From NCBI GenBank assembly GCA_023475165.1, contig JAMCWA010000043.1:1-37373 (forward strand): 37,373 bases of DNA. The letters run 5' to 3'. Origin of the DNA: Bacillota bacterium. Lineage in GTDB: Bacteria > Bacillota > Sulfobacillia > JAMCWA01. The notes beneath the pieces are model-generated. The model searched no databases. It worked only from the letters and a program-made list of their open reading frames with translations, and had not been told where the DNA came from. A program made the translations under genes and the position numbers. Positions within the stretch are counted from its first letter, which is position 1. Each line of letters opens with the position of its first letter. Of this stretch, positions 31,437 through 37,373 are shown one piece after another.

Positions 31437-31615
31437 GGAGACCGCTGAAAGACACCCATCTGCTTTGTCGCTCCGGCGGCTCCTGGCTCAACGTACAACA
31501 TAGTACGCCTCGCTTCGGAGCCTTGTCGCTCCTTGCATCTGGGCATTTTTGGGCAGTCTCCTCCCGACCATTCCTTGGCTGGGCTGACCACTGAAACCGC
31601 AGTTCGTCAGCAGTC
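31437..31615. mobile_element. MITE-like element, copy B (about 179 bp)
   Basis: The left end GGAGACCGCTGAAAGAC and the right end GTTCGTCAGCAGTC are inverted repeats. The core 31466-31544 is nearly identical to copy A (19823-19901). It has no coding capacity for a transposase. It stands immediately upstream of the conserved part of spoIIIAA. The stretch from 31616 to about 31800 shows nothing I can name except a weak sigma-E-like TCATAATT (minus strand, near 31780). Confidence 0.75.
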
Positions 31616-31814
31616 TTTTAAAGCCCTGCGGGATCAAAGCATTGGTCATGGTGGAGGGAGAAGTGAGCATGGATCGCTCCTCCTCTCTGATGGATCTGGA
31701 AGTTGGCATAGTTTGGGAGGTTGGGTAACCACCCTGGTCAAGGCCTGCCTGGCAATGAATAGATATTACCCCCCTCTCCGAATTATGACACCCAATAAAA
31801 AATTCGGGACAGGC

Positions 31815-32010
31815 CCTCGGCCCTGGAAGGGTGGCAGCGACCGGACGGCGCCACGGAAGTAACTAGCCTGCTTCCAGGGCCGAGGTCTGCTGACGCACTG
31901 AGACAGCACCAGTCCGCCAGCCAAGGGTAAGGGTGCCCATCGCAAGGCGGGATCTGAAGGAACCCGGAGGCAGAGCCAAGACGGACGGTTTCAGCGTCTC
32001 GCAGGAAATT
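31815..32010 (+). ncRNA. Group II intron domain I fragment
   Basis: The plus strand carries the domain I pattern of bacterial group II introns: GGAAGTAACTAGCC (31855-31868), CAAGGGTAAGGGTG (31922-31935), CGCAAGG, then GATCTGAAGGAA (31951-31962), CGGAGGCA and a GACGG segment, in the same order as in the Oceanobacillus iheyensis intron. A perfect 15-bp inverted repeat (31815-31829 with 31871-31885) fits a domain I stem. No 5' boundary, no domain V/VI and no reverse transcriptase are seen, so it is a truncated remnant. Confidence 0.65.
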
Positions 32011-32039
32011 TGAAGGACACCCGAAACGGGTGTCCTTCA
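32011..32039. other. Perfect 13-bp hairpin after the intron fragment
   Basis: TGAAGGACACCCG and CGGGTGTCCTTCA surround an AAA loop. There is no T run in either direction, so a terminator is possible but unproven. It may also be the last stem retained from the intron. It lies 65 nt past the end of the zinc-ribbon gene. Confidence 0.5.
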
Positions 32040-32104
32040 GCAAAAAAGAGCTTTCTATCGTAACGCTGGAAGCGCCTGCCTCCCAAGCCGGCAGGCGGGG
32101 CAAT

Positions 32105-32563
32105 TCACTGATCCTGCTCTTTCTTAGAACGGACCAGCGTCCCTTCCTCATCGTAGTCCCAGTTCTCGTCGACGACAAATTCAACCCCGCAGTTGGGGCA
32201 GGTGACCTCCTCCCCTTCGCCGACGAGTTCCTCTTCAAAGTAGACGGTCTGATGGCAATGCGGGCACTTTACCCCTACAAATTGCTTCTCCTCATCCCCA
32301 TCTTCGTCCTCATCCTCATCCTCATCCTCGTCTTCCCCGTCGTAGATGTTATCCTCCAGGGCGGAGAGGTCCTCATCCATCTCTTCGATGTATTCCTCCA
32401 ATTCCCGGTGCGCCTGGTCTAACTCGTTGATCCGTGAAGCAAAGTCCTCCAGCGCGTCCAAAATGCCCCTCAGGAGTCTTCCTTGCTTGGAATCCTCTAT
32501 CTCCATGCCCTCGGCCAGCCCCTTGAGAAAGGCCACCTTCGCCTGAAGATCCTTCTTCTCCAT
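32105..32563 (-). CDS. Zinc-ribbon protein with CD1247-like N-terminal domain and an acidic repeat
   Basis: 152 aa from ATG 32563, with GGAAGGGGG 8 nt upstream. The N-terminal half is a helical region (VAFLKGLAEGMEIEDSKQGRLL, then ILDALEDFASRINELDQAHRELEEYIEEMDEDL), as in CD1247-domain proteins of Clostridia. An acidic run of alternating Glu and Asp (about residues 79-92) follows. The C-terminus is a zinc ribbon with CPHCH and CPNC ligand pairs. Function unknown. It is placed between efp and spoIIIAA, the position of yqhV in Bacillus. Confidence 0.8.
   Translation of the reverse strand: MEKKDLQAKVAFLKGLAEGMEIEDSKQGRLLRGILDALEDFASRINELDQAHRELEEYIEEMDEDLSALEDNIYDGEDEDEDEDEDEDGDEEKQFVGVKCPHCHQTVYFEEELVGEGEEVTCPNCGVEFVVDENWDYDEEGTLVRSKKEQDQ
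32303..32336. repeat. CATCCT hexanucleotide repeat coding the acidic run
   Basis: About five near-perfect tandem copies of a 6-bp unit (GTCCTC, then ATCCTC repeats, plus strand) encode the Glu-Asp run of the zinc-ribbon protein. Unit gain or loss would keep the frame and alter the length of the run. Confidence 0.8.
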
Positions 32564-32656
32564 ATTTCTGCCCCCTTCCATCAGAATAAGGAATTCTCCC
32601 CCCTGAGTGATGCCTATGGCACCACAGTCGGGGAAGCCACTACCAAGTTGAAACAT

Positions 32657-32691
32657 CCTAGGAGACGCGCCGGAAACTGCGGGCTCCTAGG
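32657..32691 (-). terminator. Hairpin spanning the efp stop codon
   Basis: CCTAGGAG and CTCCTAGG pair around a GC-rich loop with CGC/GCG inside. One arm contains the efp TAG stop. Only ATGTTTC follows, so termination would be weak; mRNA stabilisation is another reading. Confidence 0.35.
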
Positions 32692-33244
32692 CCCGTTCTA
32701 TATATTGCCCGGTCCGGGTATCCACCTTGATCGCCTGCCCGTTTTCAATGAAGAAGGGGACCTTTACCACCAATCCCGTTTCCATTCTGGCTGGTTTTGA
32801 GCCGCCGGTGGCCGTATCTCCCTTAAAGCCCGGATCGGTTTCCACTATCTTCAATACCACGAAGTTAGGAAGTTCCACGCCGATAGAGGCACCCTGAAAC
32901 ATCAACAGCCACATGACCATGTTCTCAGTCATGTAATAGATGGCATCTCCCAACTGCTCCTTGGTCAAGGTCAGCTGTTCGTAGGTCTCATTATCCATGA
33001 AAATGTATTGGTCACCGGTGTTATAAAGGTACTGAACCTCGCGCCGATCAACGTGGGCGCGGGGTAGTTTCTCACCGGCATTGAAGGTTTTCTCCAAGAC
33101 ATTCCCTGTCTTGAGATTCCTAATCCTGGTCCGGACGAAGGCTGAACCCTTGCCCGGTTTGACATGCTGGAACTCCACCACCGAGTAAACCTCGCCGTCC
33201 AGTTCAATAGTCACCCCAGTTCGAAAATCATTGGTCGAAATCAT
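32687..33244 (-). CDS. efp: Elongation factor P
   Basis: 185 aa, full length, three OB-type domains. The tip loop is [11 protein letters not shown] with Lys32 at the position modified in other EF-Ps. Signature sequences are [26 protein letters not shown] [12 protein letters not shown], and the C-terminal [19 protein letters not shown] relieves ribosome stalling at proline runs. ATG 33244 with AGGAGG about 11 nt upstream. Order pepQ-efp, then the zinc-ribbon gene and spoIIIAA, as in Bacillus. Confidence 0.97.
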   Translation of the reverse strand: MISTNDFRTGVTIELDGEVYSVVEFQHVKPGKGSAFVRTRIRNLKTGNVLEKTFNAGEKLPRAHVDRREVQYLYNTGDQYIFMDNETYEQLTLTKEQLGDAIYYMTENMVMWLLMFQGASIGVELPNFVVLKIVETDPGFKGDTATGGSKPARMETGLVVKVPFFIENGQAIKVDTRTGQYIERA

Positions 33245-33397
33245 CGTCTGACCATCCTCCTGGAAATTCGCTTCTTAGGATTTCCATGATAACAAAGTAT
33301 GTCCTGTTTCCCAAAGGGACTGTCTCCCTGGCCACTACAACAGAACCAGAACCGGTTCCGGGACAAAGGTCAAAGGAAGAAACTTCTCTATCCAGCC

Positions 33398-34462
33398 TCA
33401 GAGAACCATTAGTTCCTTGCTGATCCCGCTCAAGACCTCCCCCCCGTCCGCCGTCACTACCACCAGGTCTTCAATCCGGACTCCTCCCCGACCAGGCAGG
33501 TAAACCCCAGGTTCCACGGTGACCACCATCCCTGGTTCGAGCCCGTCTTCGCCGGCGATGGAGAGGCGCGGCCCCTCATGGACGGCGCGGCCCACCCCGT
33601 GGCCCAGACCATGACCGAAGTGGTCGCCGTGACCAGCGGCGGCAATGATGTTCCTGGCAATTTCGTCGACCTCTTTGCCCTTTTTCCCGGGTCTTACCGC
33701 CGCCAAAGCCTCTCGCTGCGCCCTCAGAACCAGATCATAAATGGCTTTCATCTCCGCGTCGACCCGCCCTATAGCCACAGTTCTGGTGCAATCAGAACAG
33801 TAGCCCTGGACTTTCGCGCCAAAATCCAGGGTGACAAAGTCCCCCTCTTGCAGAAGCCGCTGCGTCGGGTGGCCGTGGGGAAGCGAGGAACGGGGACCAG
33901 AGGCTACAATGGTGTCAAAGGCATTTCCGTCGGCTCCGACCTTTCGCATCTGGTATTCGAACTCCAGGGCCACCTCCCGCTCGCTTATCCCAGGACGCAG
34001 GAGGGATAGGATCCGTCCAAAGGCCCGGTCGGCCATCGCCGCCGCCTTCCTGATGGCCTCCAATTCCCCAGAGTCCTTCACCATCCGTAGTCCTTCGACC
34101 AGCCCTTCCTGAGGAAGCAGTTCAATCCCCAGGGTCTCCTTCAGGTTATCAAAGAGGCTGTAGGTCAGATGGTCCTTTTCAAAGGCCAAGGTTTTCAGCC
34201 GACCCTTATCCACCAGTTCCTTCAAACTGGCGGAAAGCTGGGGCCCCTGCCGCACCACCTCCAGGTGCGGGGCTTGCTGCGTGGCCTGTTCCACGTAACG
34301 GAAATCTGTGACCAACCAAGCTGCGGTCGGCGTTATGACGAGGACGCCGGCCGAACCATCAAAGCCACTAAGGTAGGCACGATTCTCGGGCTTGGTCACC
34401 AGGAGGGCTTCAATCCCCTTCTGCTCCATCTTCTTGCGCAGCCTGTCCACTCGTTCCCGCAT
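33398..34462 (-). CDS. pepQ: Xaa-Pro dipeptidase / aminopeptidase (M24B)
   Basis: 354 aa. An N-terminal creatinase-like domain (RLRKKMEQKGIEALLVTKPENRAYLSGFDGSAG) is followed by the pita-bread catalytic domain. Metal ligands are visible in VTLDFGAKVQGYCSDCTRTV (two Asp), FGHGLGHGVGRAVHEGP (His), MVVTVEPGVYLPG (Glu) and GVRIEDLVVV (Glu). It cleaves X-Pro peptides in the cytoplasm. ATG 34462 follows AGGGAAGGGAGAGGAG. It is 30 nt after aroQ and 153 nt before efp. Confidence 0.95.
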   Translation of the reverse strand: MRERVDRLRKKMEQKGIEALLVTKPENRAYLSGFDGSAGVLVITPTAAWLVTDFRYVEQATQQAPHLEVVRQGPQLSASLKELVDKGRLKTLAFEKDHLTYSLFDNLKETLGIELLPQEGLVEGLRMVKDSGELEAIRKAAAMADRAFGRILSLLRPGISEREVALEFEYQMRKVGADGNAFDTIVASGPRSSLPHGHPTQRLLQEGDFVTLDFGAKVQGYCSDCTRTVAIGRVDAEMKAIYDLVLRAQREALAAVRPGKKGKEVDEIARNIIAAAGHGDHFGHGLGHGVGRAVHEGPRLSIAGEDGLEPGMVVTVEPGVYLPGRGGVRIEDLVVVTADGGEVLSGISKELMVL

Positions 34463-34492
34463 AAACTCCTCTCCCTTCCCTTGGACGGAACC

Positions 34493-34951
34493 TTATTTTT
34501 GTCTTTTCGGTCGTCCTTCCCTGGTGAGATTGGCGGCCGCCATCAGCCCCAAAAGATACCCGTAGGCCCCCAAACCCACGATCTGCCCCTGGCAGACGGG
34601 CGCCAGCAGGGAACGATGCCGGAACTCCTCGCGGGCATGGATGTTGGATAGATGAACCTCCACCACCGGTAGGCCCACGGCCACAATGGCATCCCGGATC
34701 GCCACGCTGGTGTGGGTATAGGCCGCCGGGTTGATGAGGATGGCCCCAAAGCGATCCCGCGCTTGCTGGATGGCCTCCACTATTTCCCCCTCGTGGTTGG
34801 ATTGTCGAAGGGTCAATTCCACTCCCAACTCCTGAGCCTTTTGCTCCAGCTGCCGGTTTATTTCCTCCAGGGTTAGGGAACCATAGACTTCCGGTTCCCT
34901 CTGCCCCAGGAGATTGAGGTTAGGGCCGTGGATCACAAGAATCCTGGTCAT
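34493..34951 (-). CDS. aroQ: Type II 3-dehydroquinate dehydratase
   Basis: 152 aa from ATG 34951, giving the usual [19 protein letters not shown] start; a TTG frame nine codons earlier is less likely. Catalytic features: the tyrosine in [32 protein letters not shown], and [18 protein letters not shown] with the active-site histidine and arginines. It performs step three of the shikimate pathway. First gene of the aroQ-pepQ-efp block, 69 nt after the AbrB-like gene. Confidence 0.95.
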   Translation of the reverse strand: MTRILVIHGPNLNLLGQREPEVYGSLTLEEINRQLEQKAQELGVELTLRQSNHEGEIVEAIQQARDRFGAILINPAAYTHTSVAIRDAIVAVGLPVVEVHLSNIHAREEFRHRSLLAPVCQGQIVGLGAYGYLLGLMAAANLTREGRPKRQK

Positions 34952-35020
34952 AGCCAGATCTCTTTCCTTTTTATCCAATTTTGCCGCCTCTAACCATGAT
35001 ATTAGAACTGGAGGCCAAAA

Positions 35021-35278
35021 TCAAGACTTCCGGGTTATTTCGGCCCCTCCGGAGGACCGATTCGGAAGGTTCCCTCCTTTTCTTTCTGGCACCTCTCCCC
35101 GCTGCGGTGCGAGCAGGACTTTTCTGATGACCAGATGTCCCTCTTCCGGCGAAAGAACTACATAATCCCCCGGTCTGATCCGCAAGCGGTCCCAAACCAA
35201 CTCGGGAATCTCTAGCCGTCCGGACTCTACGTTAACGATTCCTTTATCGACACTATCAACACTATCGAAACGGTCCAC
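35021..35278 (-). CDS. AbrB/MazE-like (SpoVT-AbrB fold) small protein
   Basis: 85 aa from GTG 35278, which has AAAGGGTGAT upstream. Residues 14-55 have the swapped-hairpin pattern: VNVESGRLEIPELVWDRL, then IRPGDYVVLSPEEGHLVIRK. The last 30 residues are basic and disordered-looking. The family binds DNA as transcription regulators or antitoxins; no toxin gene is beside it. The first codons contain a short GATAGTGT repeat. It may act on aroQ or on its own promoter (inference). Confidence 0.65.
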   Translation of the reverse strand: MDRFDSVDSVDKGIVNVESGRLEIPELVWDRLRIRPGDYVVLSPEEGHLVIRKVLLAPQRGEVPERKGGNLPNRSSGGAEITRKS

Positions 35279-35363
35279 GCTATCACCCTTTTCCCTGGAT
35301 TTGCGATTCGGTTTTCAGTTATACCTTTTCCAAGAAGGTCTTTAGTATACCGAAAGCAAATAG

Positions 35364-35397
35364 GCCCAGATCTCCTCCAGCAGGGAGAGATCCGGGC
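35364..35397 (-). terminator. Likely terminator of the acyl-CoA synthetase gene
   Basis: On the minus strand GCCCGGATCTC and GAGATCTGGGC form an 11-bp stem with one wobble around a 12-nt loop, followed by the T-rich CTATTTGCTTTC. It lies about 80 nt past the stop of the upstream gene. Confidence 0.55.
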
Positions 35398-35426
35398 GTT
35401 GCTCGGGCGAGTTAACTACTCAAGAC

Positions 35427-35443
35427 GCAGTTTTTCAGCAGTC
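35427..35443. repeat. Solo end of the local MITE-like element
   Basis: CGCAGTTTTTCAGCAGTC-type sequence matches the end repeats of the elements at 31437, 19737 and 20035. There is no second end nearby. Confidence 0.5.
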
Positions 35444-35477
35444 TTCTGGCCGATTCCACAGTTCCTGAAGGGACCTC

Positions 35478-37373
35478 CTACCCGGCCCGAACAATCTCTG
35501 CCAGCACCTCCGGGTTTTCCAGGGCGGAGAGGTCGCCGGCGGGTTGGTCCAGGTAGGCAGCGCGGATGACCCGGCGCATGATCTTGGCATTCCTGGTCTT
35601 GGGCAGGCCCTTGACAAAGCGGACGTCCTCAGGTCGTAAGGCCTTGCCCAGAGCCTCCACTACCTTATCCTTAAGAGCGGTCCGTAACTCCTCCGATGGG
35701 CTCATCCCTGGTCGCAGCACAACGAAACCGACGATGACTTCCCCTTTGACCTGGTGGGGAACTCCAATGGCGGCCGCCTCCTGTACGGCCGGGTGGGCCA
35801 CCAGAGCCGATTCCACCTCCGCCGGACCAATCCGCTTCCCGGCCACCTTGATAGTGTCGTCGGAACGCCCATGAATAAACCAAAAGCCATCCTGATCCAC
35901 GGAGGCCCAGTCGCCATGGACCCAGACATCCTTCCAGCGGTCCCAGTAGGCCTGTAGATAACGCTCCGGATCATACCAGAAGCCGCGGGTCATTCCCAAC
36001 CACGGCTTCTTGATAACCAGTTCCCCTACGGTGCCTCGGATGGAGTGTCCCTCTTCATCGACCACATCGGCGTCCATGCCGGGAACCTGGGTGTTGAAGG
36101 AGGCAATCTTGATGGGACGGACCGGCACACAGCCAAGGATACCCCCGGAGACCTCTGTCCCACCAGAGTAGTTGATGATGGGCCGCCGTCCGCCGCCAAC
36201 CTCCCGGAAGAACCAGAGGTACGGATCAGGGTTCCAGGGTTCTCCGGTGCTCCCAAGGATCCGCAAACTCGACAGGTCGTGCCGGTGAACCCATTGGACA
36301 CCGTGGGGCATCAGAGCCCGGATCACCGTGGGCGAGATCCCCAGGTGAGTAAGCCCATGCTTCTCCACGAGATTCCAAAGCCGGTCGGGAGCCGGATAAT
36401 CGGGGGCGCCGTCATAGAGGAAACAGGTCGCCCCCAAAAGGAGGGAACCCATGATCAGCCATGGCCCCATCATCCACCCGATATCGGTGAACCAGAACAT
36501 GATATCTCTTTCCTGCAGATCAAAGCAATGGGACATATCCTGGGCGCTCTTGAGGGGGAAGCCGCAATGGGTATGGACGGCCCCCTTGGGCTTCCCTGTG
36601 GTCCCGGAGGTGTAGATGATCATCAGGGGGTCTTCGGCCTCCATGACGGCGGTGGTAAAGTGCCGCGCCTGCCGCGAGACTGCCTCATGGTACCAATGGT
36701 CGCGTCCCTCGGTCCAGGGTATCTCTTGACCACTGCGTCGGACCACCAGGACCTTTTCTATCCCGGGGGCCATGATCAGGGCCTCATCCGCTACCCTCTT
36801 CATGTTAACGTGATTCCCCCGGCGGAAAAACCCATCGGCAGTCACCAAAAGCCTGGCCTGGCTGTCCACCAGACGGGAGGCCACCGCCGGAGCGGCGAAA
36901 CCAGAAAAGATAGGGGTGAAGATAGCCCCCACCTTGGCCACCCCCAAGATTACCGCCACCGTTTCGGGTATCATGGGAAGGAAGATCCCCACCCGGTCAC
37001 CTCGCCCCACTCCCAGTTCCCGCAGGGCCCCGGCCACCTGGTTGGCTTGCTGCCAGAGTTCCCAATAGGTCCATCGCTGAACCCGCCCCTCTTCCCCCTC
37101 CCAGATCACCGCCAGCTTGTGGCGGCGGTGGGTTTCGATCTGCTTATCAACGCAATCATTGGCCAGGTTCATCTGTCCACCGGGAAACCAACGCGCCCAT
37201 TGGATGCCCCGGGAGGTGTCCACCACCTTCTCGTAGGGCCGGTACCAGGCCACCCCCAGATCTTTGACCACGGCCTCCCAGAACCATTCGATGTCGGAAA
37301 GGGAGCGGCCAAGAAACTCATCATAGGTACTAAAGTGAAACTGGGAAATGAGACGGGCCAGATTACTCTTTTC
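35478..37373 (-). CDS. acsA: Acetyl-CoA / acyl-CoA synthetase (AMP-forming), 5' end outside window
   Basis: 631 residues are visible and the frame stays open to the right edge, reading EKSNLARLISQ, then YDEFLGRSLSDIEWFWEAVVKDLGVAWY. That is the normal interior of an acetoacetyl/acetyl-CoA synthetase-like protein, so the start lies outside. AMP-binding motif YTSGTTGKPKGAVHTH; later motifs GSTGEPWNP, INYSGGTEVSGG, WVHGDWASVDQDGFW and the hinge GRSDDTIKVAGKRIGPAEVES. The C-terminal lysine (KTRNAKIMRR) that can be acetylated is present. It activates acetate or another short acid. The exact substrate cannot be read from sequence. Confidence 0.93.
   Translation of the reverse strand, partial: EKSNLARLISQFHFSTYDEFLGRSLSDIEWFWEAVVKDLGVAWYRPYEKVVDTSRGIQWARWFPGGQMNLANDCVDKQIETHRRHKLAVIWEGEEGRVQRWTYWELWQQANQVAGALRELGVGRGDRVGIFLPMIPETVAVILGVAKVGAIFTPIFSGFAAPAVASRLVDSQARLLVTADGFFRRGNHVNMKRVADEALIMAPGIEKVLVVRRSGQEIPWTEGRDHWYHEAVSRQARHFTTAVMEAEDPLMIIYTSGTTGKPKGAVHTHCGFPLKSAQDMSHCFDLQERDIMFWFTDIGWMMGPWLIMGSLLLGATCFLYDGAPDYPAPDRLWNLVEKHGLTHLGISPTVIRALMPHGVQWVHRHDLSSLRILGSTGEPWNPDPYLWFFREVGGGRRPIINYSGGTEVSGGILGCVPVRPIKIASFNTQVPGMDADVVDEEGHSIRGTVGELVIKKPWLGMTRGFWYDPERYLQAYWDRWKDVWVHGDWASVDQDGFWFIHGRSDDTIKVAGKRIGPAEVESALVAHPAVQEAAAIGVPHQVKGEVIVGFVVLRPGMSPSEELRTALKDKVVEALGKALRPEDVRFVKGLPKTRNAKIMRRVIRAAYLDQPAGDLSALENPEVLAEIVRAG

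Noticed and set aside
35478..37271. Complete acyl-CoA synthetase starting at GTG 37271
   Set aside because: The frame stays open to the window edge with residues typical of the family interior, so the gene is partial.

Overview
The window looks like a chromosome segment of a spore-forming, probably thermophilic and acetogenic member of the Clostridia (Moorella / Thermoanaerobacter type). The reasons are a complete spoIIIA operon with spo0A and spoIVB, Wood-Ljungdahl folate genes (folD, fchA) next to an NfnAB-type transhydrogenase, a preQ1 riboswitch almost identical in layout to the thermophilic Thermoanaerobacter tengcongensis one, and an OLE-type RNA with its membrane partner OapA, a pair found mostly in extremophilic or anaerobic Firmicutes. 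Every protein gene except folD-fchA reads on the minus strand, so the layout below runs from high to low coordinates.

Right part (37373-31400): the 3' end of an acetyl/acyl-CoA synthetase gene, a small AbrB-like regulator, then the conserved block aroQ-pepQ-efp, and a zinc-ribbon protein with a long acidic repeat. Between that protein and the spoIIIA operon lie a plus-strand group II intron fragment and a MITE-like element that has landed on the 5' end of spoIIIAA.

Middle (31400-19180): spoIIIAA-AB-AC-AD-AE-AF-AG-AH, a bidirectional terminator, accC (with no accB beside it), asp23-amaP-DUF2273, nusB, nfnA-nfnB, a cluster of MITE-like repeats, and queT under a preQ1-I riboswitch.

folD-fchA (17396-18938) is the only plus-strand block. 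It has its own promoter and diverges from the xseA operon. The xseA leader contains an unidentified, GC-rich, multi-hairpin RNA domain of about 250 nt closed by a terminal helix.

Left part (16730-1): xseA-xseB-ispA (an ispA with two large insertions), a YuiD-type PAP2 gene, OLE RNA-oapA, dxs, nadK, argR, recN, spoIVB and spo0A. spo0A has a sigma-H promoter preceded by a terminator, and both lie inside the 3' end of the spoIVB reading frame. Last comes a bkd-type locus: a PAS/sigma-54 activator gene, a good -24/-12 promoter, then buk, ptb and the start of a leucine dehydrogenase gene.

Several systems meet here: sporulation control (spo0A, spoIVB, spoIIIA), isoprenoid precursor synthesis (dxs, ispA), one-carbon metabolism with NADPH supply (folD, fchA, nfnAB), and branched-chain amino-acid or acyl-CoA metabolism (bcd, ptb, buk, acyl-CoA synthetase). 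Starts were chosen by ribosome binding site. Many are TTG or GTG, and several reading frames are shortened here relative to their longest open form.
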